Assembly (NCBI GenBank): GCA_014529385.2
Contig: CM043958.1
Coordinates: 88,138,525 to 88,202,524 of the forward strand
Direction of reading: 5' to 3'
Length of the DNA: 64,000 nt
DNA from: Adiantum capillus-veneris
Taxonomy: Eukaryota > Streptophyta > Polypodiopsida > Polypodiales > Pteridaceae
The translations under genes and the position numbers were made by a program. The notes beneath the pieces were generated by a model, which saw only the letters and a program-made list of their open reading frames with translations, was not told the DNA's origin and did no database searches. Positions 41,302 through 51,750 of the stretch are shown here, piece by piece (position 1 is the stretch's first letter; each line of letters starts with the position of its first letter).

Positions 41302-42189
41302 TCATACCGTTTGAAATGAGCTTGTCACCCTTTGAAACCAATTGTTCCAGTTGGTAATAGGTGAGGATTTTTGCCAGTAGTTTTCTATTACCCTAGGTGC
41401 CTCGTCAAGTTGCAAGGGTGGTAAGGTACTCTCCCATGATTTTATTTGCAACGTTGTTGTAGGTGGTGAACTTACCCCGGAAGGTGCAAACTCTTTCGTG
41501 CTTGGATGGATATGTACAGTGGTAGGTGGAGGTTGTGTCGAAGCTTCTATTTGCGTATAGGAACTACATGAAGAGCAAGAAGCTTCATTTGATTTCCCTG
41601 TTCCTGAGCTAGGTGGAACAAATCGTTCTTTCTTTGGTACCCAAACTAGCTCGGGAGCGGGTGTGTAGCATTCTGTGATCTTTTTCTTTGCACGATCATT
41701 GATTCGTTTTGGAGATACGGGATTGGGCTCACTTGGGTCAGGTGATAGGTAAGAGTACAATCTACGTTTTCGCACCCAGATTTGATCATTTCCTTGATAG
41801 TAGCCTTGGGCTTCCAATAGTCGTTTAGGAATCCAACGCAGCGTTTCTTTACATTTCTTGGAGTGAGTGGTACGGTTCTTACTAGGTTTCCGTTTTTTTG
41901 CATCAACCATGCTCACTACAGAGGTTTTAGGGACCCACTTGTATGTTTTCTCTGTTATATTAGGATGGTTCTTGTGTGTCTCAAGCTTTCTTTCAACTAC
42001 ATCAGTTGAAGCTCTAGAGAGTTGGGCTATGGGGACGTATGGTTCAACCTCCTGGAAATGCAATGTCTTGGGTTTTATTTCCTTGGGCAATATCTCAGGG
42101 ACTATGGCTTGAGTGGTAGGGCTAAGAGTTGGTTTTTGCGTTGTAACACCCCCAGTCCCCCAATCAATAGTGCATTTGGTGGCTATCAT
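41302..42189 (-). CDS. Element E 3' ORF (295 aa): end of second protease plus WVPK-repeat tail
   Basis: Starts 11 bases after the pol stop, in the -1 frame relative to pol. Its first residues (MIATKCTIDWG), together with the codons just upstream in the same frame (LGRTW), match the C-terminal LGRxW...DW signature of retropepsins, so the ORF is really the continuation of the protease-like domain that closes pol. The rest is basic, Pro/Ser-rich and has three related motifs: YKWVPK, LRWIPK...QIWVRKRR and LVWVPKK. A C-terminal Ser/Thr/Pro-rich tail follows. Probably made as a pol fusion by -1 frameshifting, or split by a one-base mutation. The tail has no function I recognise; a nucleic-acid or capsid-binding role is possible from its charge. 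Confidence 0.6.
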   Translation of the reverse strand: MIATKCTIDWGTGGVTTQKPTLSPTTQAIVPEILPKEIKPKTLHFQEVEPYVPIAQLSRASTDVVERKLETHKNHPNITEKTYKWVPKTSVVSMVDAKKRKPSKNRTTHSKKCKETLRWIPKRLLEAQGYYQGNDQIWVRKRRLYSYLSPDPSEPNPVSPKRINDRAKKKITECYTPAPELVWVPKKERFVPPSSGTGKSNEASCSSCSSYTQIEASTQPPPTTVHIHPSTKEFAPSGVSSPPTTTLQIKSWESTLPPLQLDEAPRVIENYWQKSSPITNWNNWFQRVTSSFQTV

Positions 42190-42200
42190 CCACGTGCGGC

Positions 42201-45200
42201 CTAGGTTCCAGTAGGCATGACCAAAAAGTCTTGAGCTACCACCCCATTGTCATAACTGACAGAAGTGTGCCAGATTCCAAAAACCGTAGTTTTTTTCTTG
42301 TTGACATCCTTGACTTGGATAATACTCTCAGATAGAGGTGGCTTCCCTAACTGACACCACACCCCATAGGATAGCAGATTGTATTTAGCACCCGTGTCCA
42401 ATAAGGCGTTATATAGCACTTTTCCATAGGCACTATTTAACTCAATGGGGTATCGTAGAGGTGTGTCAGAGTCCAACCCATCCTCTTGGATTTCCACGTG
42501 GAATGCATTTGTGACCCCAAGGTTAGCCTCTCGTTTTTGTCTTATACGTTGTTGTCGCTCCTTAGCCTCAGCTTGAGCTTGTATCTTGTTTAACTCGGTT
42601 TGTGCTTTGGCGGCCTTCATTTGATGAATGGCCCGTAGTTCTTCTTGGCTTAAAGGATCATAATATCTTTTGAATTTACTCCCATTGAGGAATCCAATGG
42701 TTTCAACTCCATCAAGAGTTTCCACACGAAGGGTACCTTGTGGGGTAATTTCACATCCTCTATATGGTCCTTTACCAGCATATTTCAACTTTTTCTTCTC
42801 TTTACGTACTCCATACATAAGGACTTTATCACCAACTTTGATATCCTTGTCCTTCACATGGCGATCAAACCACTTCTTTCTCCTATCCTTTTCCACAAGA
42901 GCATTTTGCACAGCCAACTGTCTCTCTTCGTCTAGTTTTTCTAAGATAAACAAACGCTCGGTTAAGGGGTTACCATTCCATCCTTCTTGCGAAGCTACCC
43001 TAAGACTAGGAATGACAAACTCCCAAGGCATAACCGCTTCTTGGCCGTATACCATTTTGAATGGCGTACAATTAATAGCCACTTTATAAGCAGTACGATA
43101 AGCCCATAGAGCAGATGTCAACTTCAAATCCCAATCAGTGCGATGAGCTTCTACCGTCTTGGTTAAAATAGAGATTAGAGTCTTGTTGGTGCTCTCGGCT
43201 TGTCCATTAGCTTGCGGGTAATAAGGTGTAGACTTATGGTGGGATATCATAAAGTTCGTGGTAAGCTCTCTTATTACCTCATTTATAAAATGGGTACCAT
43301 TATCACTAACAATTTCAAAAGGGCAACCAAATCTTGTGATAATGTTCTCAAAAAGAAACTTAGCCGTTGTCCTCGCGTCAGCTTTTTGTGAAGCCTTAGC
43401 TTCAGCCCACTTTGTTACATAGTCCGTAGCAACTAGAATATATCGAGATTGAGTGTTGCGAGCTGCGGGACTAATTGGACCTACAAAGTCTAAGCCCCAT
43501 TTTTCAAATGGTTGGGTTACTTTAATAGGATGTAAGGGCATTCTGTCCTTGCGCTGTGTGGTCTTGTAACGTTGGCACTCATCACACCCTTTTGTAAAAA
43601 GTGATGCATCCTTAAATAAAGTTGGCCACCAATAGCCTGATTGCAGCACCTTTCTAGCAGTCAGGTCCCCTGAAAAATGTCCTCCTGCTATGCCCATATG
43701 TGCTTCTTGCAAGATATACAAATATTCATCCTCGCGGGCACAACGCCTAAGAATATCGTCCTTGCCTAATCTATACAGGGTTCCGGCAATCAAACAATAG
43801 GGTTCACATTCTTTTACTAGCCTTCGAGCGATATCCTTACGAAGTTCCTTGGGTGGAAAACCATTAACTAAAAAGTTAACAATGTTCTCACTCCATTCAG
43901 GCATAGTCTCAACTATGAATAGGGAAGTATCGGGTAATTCATCATCAACTCCTGTAGGGGCTTCACCATTGGGTATGCGAGACAAATGATCAGCCATGAC
44001 GTGCCTTTTACCGGTTCTCACTACAATCGTGAAATCAAACTCCAGAAGAATTAACAACCATCGTGTGATTCTTCCTGTGGAGCATGGCTTGTTTACCAGA
44101 TACAGCAACGCTTGATGATCCACATAAAATACAAACTTGTTTGCCAAAAGGTAGTAGCGAAATTTCTTTACTGCATAAACCATTGCCAAACCTTCTCGCT
44201 CTGTAGTGGTGTAGTTCCTTTCAGCATCGTTCAATTGACGGCTTGCAAAGCTAATGGGATAGTCCAATTTATGTTCTCCTGGTTGAGTGAGAACACACCC
44301 AATAGCAAAGTTTGATGCATCAATATGCACATGGAAAATGACATCCCAGTTAGGTGTCCTTAAAATCGGAGCACTTGCTAGTGTTTTCTTCAATTGTTCA
44401 TAGGCCTGGTCACACTCTTCAGTCCATTTAAATTCAATGAGAAGCTTGTACAAAGGACGTGCTATCTCAGCGAAAAATAAAATAAACCGTCGATAATAAC
44501 CCACGTGTCCCATGAACCTTTGAACTCCCTTGTAATTGGTTGGTGGTGGTAACTCTAGAATCACTTTAATTTTGCTCTCATCGGTTGAGATACCATTCTT
44601 GGATACTATATGCCCTAAAATGACTCCATGCTTGACCCAAAATTGGCATTTGAACGGGTTCAATGAGATACGATATAACCTACATTTTTCAAACACCTTC
44701 CGCAAACATGATAGATGTTCTTTCCAAGAAGAGTAAACACAAAGGTCGTCTAAGAAAGCTTCACAAAACTCTCTCAAATATTCTTTAAAAGCAGTGTTTA
44801 TTAATCGTTGGAATGTAGCAGGGGCATTTGTTAAGCCAAAAGCCATCACACGAAATGCAAACACGCCAAATTCTGTGATGAAGGCAGTTTTAGCTTGGTC
44901 CCCTAGCGCTATCGTGATTTGGTTGTAGCCTGAGTACCCATCTAGAAAGCTATAAGCTTCCTTGCCTGCAACTCTTTCGAGTACATGTTCGGAATATGGT
45001 AGGGGGTAATGGTCTCTTCTAGTAGCTGCATTAACTTTTTTGAGGTCCACGCACACCCTGAGTTTCCCATTCTTTTTTGGCACGATAACTATTGGCGACA
45101 CCCATTCAGAGTGTTCAATAGGATATATGAACCCACATTTGATAAGCTTTTCTAGTTCTTCTTGAATGATCTTTGCGTACTTAGGATTCATCGGGTAGGG

Positions 45201-47639
45201 TCTTTGTTGTACGGGCTTCGCAGTGCTAATCATAGGGATTGTATGTTGGACCACAGAAGGCGGAACACCTTTCATATCATGGTATGTCCAAGCGAATACG
45301 TCCTTGAATTCCTTGAGAAGCTCTTTGAGGACCGCCTCTTCAACTTCTGTGAGGTCTTGGGAAATAAAAACAGGTTTTGATTCTTCACCGGGGTCAGCTA
45401 ATTCTATTTCTTTAACTATTGCCGGACCATCATAGATTCCATTATTCCCATCGATAGGTATTCTTTGGGCTTTTGTGTACACAACCTTTGCTTCCCCTGT
45501 GGTGTAAGATTTGAAATGTTCTGGTGCAGGATGCAAGTCTGTGGATTCTGGTTGTGCGTTGGTTTGTGCTTCCATTTCTGCTTTCTTGTGTTGTCGAGCT
45601 AACTCTTGGTTTTGACGCCTCCTTGCAGTGCGGCTCAACTTTGGCTTGTCTATGATCTCTAATTGGGCTATGTCATGGGGTCGTGGTCTACACCACATAA
45701 CATTTTGGAGATATTCACCCCAATTGTCTACCAATTTTCGATGAGCATCACATGCTCCTATATAACTGAGCCATTCTGCTGAGGATCTCTTCTTGTTTAT
45801 CCTAGCACGTACATTGGCTCGATATCGACGCCTCTTAAGGTTTTTCTTTTTCTTATTTGAGACCTGCTTTTGATTTGCATTTAGATCTGGCTCACTAAAG
45901 GAGTCCTCGTTGGTGTCCTCTTCACTCTCGGAGGAGCTATCATCGGTTGATGTGCTCGGTCCTTCCGAATGTTTTGACTGTGAACTTGCTCCACTCTCTA
46001 ATTCATGAGATTCAGAATCCGTTTCACTCTGGGAGTCAGTGTCCAAGTCGTGTTGGTCAAAGTCTTCTATTGAGCTATCGGTGTCACTGTCAGATTGGTC
46101 CACAATTGCCTTGCCCTTAGAAGATGCATGTATGGCACTTATCATGTTCAGAGGTGCAATTTGTGGTACCTCTTCCCCCTCTGGTGTGACCCAAGTGGTT
46201 CCTCTATTTCCCCAGGTATCTATGGTTGCAGCTAGGTGTACCCAATCCACATTGTCCGACTCAGTCATCCCAGGTAGGATATCCATATAAGGAGAATCTT
46301 GGCCAATGTCTGTATCCTTCTTACAAGTGTAACAATATTGTAGTGGGGCCGAGTGAACTGTGGTGTCAGAGCGATGATCAATAATGGTTTTACTCCCTAA
46401 GGGGTGTACCTTACCAGTCACCAAATCCACTCTAAGGACAGAGTCTTGGAATTGCAAATAGACATGATTTTTAGACCAATCGTGAACCATTTGTGCTTCC
46501 CTCATGAATGGTCGTCCTAAAATCATTTCATATGACATAAGGTGTTTAGAGAAATCCATTACAATGAACGTATGTCGTACCTTGTGTCCTAGAACTTTGA
46601 TCTTAAGATCCTTGAGCATCCCCATAGGTTTGGCTATGGTACCATTTGCCATCTTTACCACAATGTTAGTAACACTGAGGCGGGGTTTTCCCATGGATTC
46701 CCAACAATCTTTTGTAACGATGCTAACTCCCGCACCACCATCAAGAATTCCCTTTATAGTTAATCCCTTGGTAGTGATGGGTAGGGTCGCATTAGACTCG
46801 TCGCCTTCAAAATACTGCCCTAATTCGTTAATGGGTACCTCGATCACAGACTCGTGTCCATCTAAGTCAAGTGATTGCACATGATTTTCCTCATCAATCA
46901 TAATCGAGTCAGGCCTATTTGGTTGCGCAAACTGCGGTAATCCCGTTCGTAGCTCTCCGTTAAGGAATGCTCGAAGTGTAAGGAATAACTCAGGATCTCC
47001 ATACAGCTTTGCTATGATCGTGGTTCGGACCTCAGAAGACATGAAGTCCAGTAGTTTGGCAACATTCATTGGCGTTTTGCAGGGTGTAGGTCCTTGACTA
47101 GGAACTGGTGAGGATGGAATCTCATATTCCTCAATGGGATCAGGTATTCCTTCGTTAAACATCCTTTCCAACAAGAAGGGTGTATGCTCACTTTCTGATG
47201 TCCTGTCCTCACTCCCTTCTTGGATGATACTAGATATGGCTAACGGTCTATGGTTCATGTGGGGTGGATGAACTTGCGTGGGAAACACTGTGTCATGAAT
47301 TTTGATATGCATGGGTTGTGGTTCTAGTTTCCTTTGAGTCTCCTCCACTAAACCTCTTAGATGTTTCACCTGCTTAATCTCGTCTACAGGGTTTGGGTAC
47401 GTCCCAATCTTCTTTTTACGATTCTTCCCTTTTTGCCCCTGCGGTTTATCTTGGGGGTCTTGGATTGGATTTGGAAACACTTGTGGTGTTTTCAGAGGCT
47501 CTTTATGGTTTTCTCTCATTCGGTTTTCATTTGGTCCCATGTTACGGTTTTCCTTGTCGGTCTTTCCCTTTGTGGTATTGGTTCTAGTCTCCATTGTCTC
47601 GACTGAATCTGAATCATCCTCGAGGTCATTCATATACAC
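42201..47639 (-). CDS. pol: Element E pol polyprotein with extra C-terminal protease-like domain (1812 aa)
   Basis: From 47639: basic Pro-rich N-terminus; protease with ILDGGAG (Asp300) and ILGRPF; a long acidic Ser/Asp-rich linker (~520-600) and a basic patch; reverse transcriptase with FLDDLCVYSS (first Asp964); RNase H with intact HIDASNFAIG, TEREGLAMV and FYVDHQALL; integrase with HHCC zinc site, WGLDFVGP, VSDNGTHF and QAESTNK (D,D,E). After the integrase C-terminal region and a charged coiled-coil-like stretch (~1660-1710) there is a second aspartic-protease-like domain with ALLDTGAKYNLLSYGVW (Asp1748). The frame stops at TAG 42201 before the expected LGRxW motif, which is found in the -1 frame. 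Gag is in a different upstream frame 132 bases away. The initiating codon is uncertain. Confidence 0.9.
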   Translation of the reverse strand: MYMNDLEDDSDSVETMETRTNTTKGKTDKENRNMGPNENRMRENHKEPLKTPQVFPNPIQDPQDKPQGQKGKNRKKKIGTYPNPVDEIKQVKHLRGLVEETQRKLEPQPMHIKIHDTVFPTQVHPPHMNHRPLAISSIIQEGSEDRTSESEHTPFLLERMFNEGIPDPIEEYEIPSSPVPSQGPTPCKTPMNVAKLLDFMSSEVRTTIIAKLYGDPELFLTLRAFLNGELRTGLPQFAQPNRPDSIMIDEENHVQSLDLDGHESVIEVPINELGQYFEGDESNATLPITTKGLTIKGILDGGAGVSIVTKDCWESMGKPRLSVTNIVVKMANGTIAKPMGMLKDLKIKVLGHKVRHTFIVMDFSKHLMSYEMILGRPFMREAQMVHDWSKNHVYLQFQDSVLRVDLVTGKVHPLGSKTIIDHRSDTTVHSAPLQYCYTCKKDTDIGQDSPYMDILPGMTESDNVDWVHLAATIDTWGNRGTTWVTPEGEEVPQIAPLNMISAIHASSKGKAIVDQSDSDTDSSIEDFDQHDLDTDSQSETDSESHELESGASSQSKHSEGPSTSTDDSSSESEEDTNEDSFSEPDLNANQKQVSNKKKKNLKRRRYRANVRARINKKRSSAEWLSYIGACDAHRKLVDNWGEYLQNVMWCRPRPHDIAQLEIIDKPKLSRTARRRQNQELARQHKKAEMEAQTNAQPESTDLHPAPEHFKSYTTGEAKVVYTKAQRIPIDGNNGIYDGPAIVKEIELADPGEESKPVFISQDLTEVEEAVLKELLKEFKDVFAWTYHDMKGVPPSVVQHTIPMISTAKPVQQRPYPMNPKYAKIIQEELEKLIKCGFIYPIEHSEWVSPIVIVPKKNGKLRVCVDLKKVNAATRRDHYPLPYSEHVLERVAGKEAYSFLDGYSGYNQITIALGDQAKTAFITEFGVFAFRVMAFGLTNAPATFQRLINTAFKEYLREFCEAFLDDLCVYSSWKEHLSCLRKVFEKCRLYRISLNPFKCQFWVKHGVILGHIVSKNGISTDESKIKVILELPPPTNYKGVQRFMGHVGYYRRFILFFAEIARPLYKLLIEFKWTEECDQAYEQLKKTLASAPILRTPNWDVIFHVHIDASNFAIGCVLTQPGEHKLDYPISFASRQLNDAERNYTTTEREGLAMVYAVKKFRYYLLANKFVFYVDHQALLYLVNKPCSTGRITRWLLILLEFDFTIVVRTGKRHVMADHLSRIPNGEAPTGVDDELPDTSLFIVETMPEWSENIVNFLVNGFPPKELRKDIARRLVKECEPYCLIAGTLYRLGKDDILRRCAREDEYLYILQEAHMGIAGGHFSGDLTARKVLQSGYWWPTLFKDASLFTKGCDECQRYKTTQRKDRMPLHPIKVTQPFEKWGLDFVGPISPAARNTQSRYILVATDYVTKWAEAKASQKADARTTAKFLFENIITRFGCPFEIVSDNGTHFINEVIRELTTNFMISHHKSTPYYPQANGQAESTNKTLISILTKTVEAHRTDWDLKLTSALWAYRTAYKVAINCTPFKMVYGQEAVMPWEFVIPSLRVASQEGWNGNPLTERLFILEKLDEERQLAVQNALVEKDRRKKWFDRHVKDKDIKVGDKVLMYGVRKEKKKLKYAGKGPYRGCEITPQGTLRVETLDGVETIGFLNGSKFKRYYDPLSQEELRAIHQMKAAKAQTELNKIQAQAEAKERQQRIRQKREANLGVTNAFHVEIQEDGLDSDTPLRYPIELNSAYGKVLYNALLDTGAKYNLLSYGVWCQLGKPPLSESIIQVKDVNKKKTTVFGIWHTSVSYDNGVVAQDFLVMPTGT

Positions 47640-47771
47640 GGGGTCATCTCCTGTTCCTATGTTTGTTTTGGAACTTGGCTTTGAATTTTTCGTATTCTGC
47701 GACTTCTTCCTTCGTGTCTTCTTTTTCTTTGCTTGGATAACTGACGTGGTATCTCTCTCTTCGAGGATATG

Positions 47772-50630
47772 TCATGGCCCTTGAAGCATGGACCATGTAA
47801 TCGCATAAGCGGGTGCAACAGGTGGTCTTGGCGATGTCACACTAGCAATTTCGACCAAATTCAGGGGTGTGATTTTAGGCGCATTTGGGTTATAGGGGCA
47901 TTGGGCAATCAAGTGATCTATGCCACAACGATTACATGTGAGTATTGGCATTGCAGACGTGCTCCCTTGATTCACTTGCATCTGTGCAGCATTCTTTTGC
48001 AGCCTTATAGGGCACTCCACTACTCGATGTGGTCCACCACACTCGTAGCATTGAAGAGGTGGCCTCCTAGCCTGGGTGTTGATATTTTGACCTCTGGATG
48101 CGAGAGCAGCAGCTTGATAAACCGGCTTGACTTGCCCCCAACAATCTTCCATGTAGTATATAGGACACTCTTCCAATGTATCAAGTCCGTAGGCAATACT
48201 AGTGTCTATTTCCTCCTCACAGCCATCTGCATAAGCATTTGATGGCTCGCAACCCACTTGGTTCATAGGGGCGACTCTTGGATGCGGGGGCTGCGGTCCT
48301 AGCACAGGAGGTGGTAGCGGTGTAGCTTGTACAACATTTTGAGATCTAGGGACCATGTGTTGCGGTAGTTGCTCAACAGGTGGAGTAGGCATCAATACAG
48401 GAGCTCGAGGCGCATCCGTCCAGGCTACAGGTGGTCTATTTGCCATCATACGTTTGATCATTAAACAATCCTTAGCTTTGTGACCATACCTACCACATGC
48501 GTTGCAAGTTCCATTAAATTTTACTCTAAACGTAGGGCACTCACTAGTGCTATGTGGACCTAAGCAAATGGAACACCATTGTTGCTCCCTTCTTGGATAC
48601 ATGTGACTATTTTGAGGGGGTCGATTATCCTTAAGAGACTCTTGGATTGCCTTGGTGAGGTCTGTCAAGAATGTCTCAAATACCTTTGGCTCATTGGCAA
48701 TGGGCTTTGCAGTCATGGGTTCATACTCAATGGCTTGTGAGCTAGCGGATCTCGTGTCAGTAGACACCCTCATGCCTGCTATCATCAAGTTGTCCTCTAG
48801 TTGGATTGCATTGGCAGTGACATCTTCCCAGGTTGTGATACCTCTAATCACTAGTCCATTATAGATTCCTTCATTCCTCAACCCTCGAATGAATCGATCA
48901 AGCAGTTGGTTATTGTTGAAGCGCTCATTTACAGGGCAGCGAGAGTTTAAGTGCTTTAGACGACTAATGAAGTCCCTTACTGACTCTCCTTCCTTACGTT
49001 CGGCCTTCTGTAGCTGAGATGCCACACCCCAAAGCACACCTTCTCGTATGTACTCCTTTAGAAACAACCTTCGAAGGGTAGGGTAGATTGTTTTCTCGTC
49101 CACCCTTAGGGTCCTATACCAATCTCCAGCCTTCCCACTTAATGTCAAGCTTAAGGCATTGCACTTATGTAGTTCGTTGCGTTCCCCTAAGGAATCACAT
49201 ACTTGTTCAAACACTTCAATGTGTTTCCTAGCATCTTCGTCCCCATTGAATTTTTGCGTGAGTTTGGCAATTTGTACTGCCTTACTTCTAGGCTCTCTAT
49301 CAGATGCATGACGCATATTTTCCGCGATAGATCGACCTATGGTTTGAGCAAACGCTGCCAAGTCACCTATGTGAGGAGGTAGGGCCGGTGGAGGTACTCT
49401 TGGAATCATATGTGGGAGAGGGATGGGTGCCGGTCTTGGCATATGTGTGGATGATGCAGGATATGGAACATAACCGGGCATAGGTCCACTCGGATAAGGG
49501 CTAGGGAGCGGCACTCGAGGAGCATAAGCAAGTGGTACAATTGGAGGTGTGGGGGCCATGTGTGCATAAGGGGCTAGAGGCACATATGGTCGAGGCCCCA
49601 TATTAGGTACTACGACACTAGGTAGTGGCACTGCGCTAACCGTAGATGTCATCGGTACATTCTCTGTCAGGCTTATCCCTGGAGTGAGCACTCTGTTTTC
49701 CTTGATAGAGGGTTGAGCCAAGTTAGGGAAGCTAAAGTTGTCACTCGGAGGCTCAGATTGCATAGAGACCCCAGGTGAAATGACGTAAGATGGGTCCATG
49801 GGGCTCATTAGAGGAGTCTCCATTTGTGATAGAGTAGGCTGTTGAGCCTTGCTCGTATCCAGAAATCTCATGGGGCCAGTTGAGAGTATATTTACCCCTC
49901 GGTTTTTCCTTTCAGATTGAATAATGCCATGGATAACATTACAGATCATTTTCTGTTGATCTTCGATGCTCGTGGCACTAGAAGTGGATTGTACAATCTC
50001 TATCCATCCTACATGGTAGGCGTGGCCAGAGTGTAGATCCGTCAACACCTCAGTGTGGAGGTCGTATGTCCAATGATCATTAATGAACAATCCTTCTAGA
50101 GTCGACGTGTTAATGGTTTCTTGTGAGGTAGAAGCAATGTTGCTCCCCGTGGTTTTACTTGTCACCAACGGTACTCTAGAGGGAACTTCTAAAGGAGGCA
50201 GCTCAACAGGGCCTTCTTGGTAAGAAGTTGGCAGGATATCCACATGGACACTCTTTGGGGGTGTGGGGTCCACGTGCGATGTGAAAGGAGAGTCCACTTC
50301 CCCACCCCCTTCGTGTGCTTCATTTGCATCGGGTTCCGAGCGAGTAGCTCTACCTAATGTTTCCATGAAACGGCTAAACATACTAGTACTAGGCTGTGGA
50401 GCTTCGGGAGGTGCATGGCCTTCTCTCTCAGTGTTTTGGGTAGGGTATGCTTCCATGATTTCTGAGTCGGAGGAGGAATCACTAGCGGCTATTTTAGGGT
50501 CTTGGGTGGTGCTACCTTGTGTCCCCGCTGAGGGTCTAGAGCTTATCGTGGATGGGTAATGGGTGTCCGTATGAACAGAGGCACCCTCAATATGCTCGTG
50601 TTCTAGCACCCGCCCAGAGCGTAAGTGCAT
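47772..50630 (-). CDS. gag: Element E gag (952 aa)
   Basis: Begins MHLRSGRVLEHEH. A long, low-complexity Pro/Ser/Thr-rich N-terminal half includes a stretch of repeated Pro-rich segments (~340-420). The capsid-type retrotransposon gag domain follows at ~440-620 (EVFEQVCDSLGER, LSGKAGDWYRTL, SVRDFISRLKHLNSRCP). Three CCHC-like zinc motifs come next: CNACGRYGHKAKDC, CYECGGPHRVVEC and CNRCGIDHLIAQC, plus a partial one (CSICLGPHSTSEC). At 952 residues it is longer than usual Ty3 gag. It ends just before the pol frame, so pol expression would need a frame change or internal start. Confidence 0.9.
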   Translation of the reverse strand: MHLRSGRVLEHEHIEGASVHTDTHYPSTISSRPSAGTQGSTTQDPKIAASDSSSDSEIMEAYPTQNTEREGHAPPEAPQPSTSMFSRFMETLGRATRSEPDANEAHEGGGEVDSPFTSHVDPTPPKSVHVDILPTSYQEGPVELPPLEVPSRVPLVTSKTTGSNIASTSQETINTSTLEGLFINDHWTYDLHTEVLTDLHSGHAYHVGWIEIVQSTSSATSIEDQQKMICNVIHGIIQSERKNRGVNILSTGPMRFLDTSKAQQPTLSQMETPLMSPMDPSYVISPGVSMQSEPPSDNFSFPNLAQPSIKENRVLTPGISLTENVPMTSTVSAVPLPSVVVPNMGPRPYVPLAPYAHMAPTPPIVPLAYAPRVPLPSPYPSGPMPGYVPYPASSTHMPRPAPIPLPHMIPRVPPPALPPHIGDLAAFAQTIGRSIAENMRHASDREPRSKAVQIAKLTQKFNGDEDARKHIEVFEQVCDSLGERNELHKCNALSLTLSGKAGDWYRTLRVDEKTIYPTLRRLFLKEYIREGVLWGVASQLQKAERKEGESVRDFISRLKHLNSRCPVNERFNNNQLLDRFIRGLRNEGIYNGLVIRGITTWEDVTANAIQLEDNLMIAGMRVSTDTRSASSQAIEYEPMTAKPIANEPKVFETFLTDLTKAIQESLKDNRPPQNSHMYPRREQQWCSICLGPHSTSECPTFRVKFNGTCNACGRYGHKAKDCLMIKRMMANRPPVAWTDAPRAPVLMPTPPVEQLPQHMVPRSQNVVQATPLPPPVLGPQPPHPRVAPMNQVGCEPSNAYADGCEEEIDTSIAYGLDTLEECPIYYMEDCWGQVKPVYQAAALASRGQNINTQARRPPLQCYECGGPHRVVECPIRLQKNAAQMQVNQGSTSAMPILTCNRCGIDHLIAQCPYNPNAPKITPLNLVEIASVTSPRPPVAPAYAITWSMLQGP

Positions 50631-51441
50631 GTGCTTTTGATACCCTAAGGTGTCAAAAAGCTGCTCTAGGAGGCCTTGTGACTAGTTTTTAGCGTGTTTT
50701 TTGTTTGTTTTTTTGCTAGATTTTTTAGAGCGTGTCGTGGAATGGGCCGTGTGATAGCTCGAAACGAGCGTATCGGTCAGAGGGTCGTGCCGTGCTTTAC
50801 AGCCCTCCGTTTCGTCACTCTATGTCCTCGGAATCCCTAAAACTGTCAATTTCCAGTAGGGAACTAGGCCCAAACTAGAAAGTCTAAGGGTGCAAGTGGG
50901 AAGAGAAAGGAGGAGAGTGGAGGACTTGTCCCACATGCTCTCATTCTCTCTTGAGGGAGTAGGGTATATATATAAGAGTGAGTCTAGTATATATCATAAG
51001 ACTGAGGACTGAGGCCTGGGCCTGGGCTTGGGCTTGGGCAAATGATCCCGATCCCGATCTATCTTTTATACAAACCAACCCGTCCGTTTTAAGAGTCGCG
51101 TTTTTTATTTTCGAAAAATCTCGCGTTTTTAATTTCCGATTTTTTTAATTTTTTTTGAAATTTTTTTTTTCCAGAATTTCTTTTTTCTTTTTCTTTTTGG
51201 TGCAGAAAATTAAAAAAACGCAGAAATGCAAAAAATTGCAGAAATTGAAAACGCCGAACTTGAAAATGCAGACATTGCAGAAATTGAAAAAACGCAGACA
51301 ATAGCAGAAATTGAAACTTGACAGCAAATGCAGAAAACGCAAAAAATAGAAATCTCCACACACTCCTTCCCTGCCTTTCCTATGATAGAAATTGCACCAG
51401 AAGAAAGCGTAAAGTGCTAACCGAGCTTAGTGTAGGGCATA
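50631..51441 (-). other. Element E leader
   Basis: About 800 bp between primer site and gag start. On the plus strand 51105-51200 is T-rich and 51200-51350 is built of GCAGAAATTGAAAA-like short repeats. No conserved ORF recognised. Confidence 0.65.
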
Positions 51442-51459
51442 TCCCCGGCAGCGGCGCCA
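51442..51459 (-). other. Element E primer binding site
   Basis: TGGCGCCGCTGCCGGGGA on the minus strand, 4 bases after the 5' LTR end. Close to the TGGCGCCGTTGCCGGGGA site known from Athila-type elements, which is attributed to tRNA-Asp. Confidence 0.8.
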
Positions 51460-51463
51460 AAAA

Positions 51464-51706
51464 TGTGTGCTCCTTGCCGCACTGTCGAAGCAAGGGATTT
51501 GTCAATACACCGTGTGCGAGCCACAAACGGCTCCAAGCACACAACAAGCCTAAACTAGCAAGCTCAAGAAAACAAAGGGTGTGTCACTCACCGCTCTACG
51601 CTTGCCTTCGTGGTGGATTCCTCGCCGCGATGAAGAAGAAGCTGCAGTCGTGCCGCGCTCAACCGCTTCGCCGCCGTCGTGCCTTCGTAATGCTCGATCG
51701 CACACA

Positions 51707-51750
<44 letters not shown>

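Noticed and set aside
41108-41341. 77-aa minus-strand ORF in element E
   Set aside because: Lacks an ATG at its start, overlaps the 295-aa ORF end, and shows no recognisable composition; kept only as a possible chance frame.
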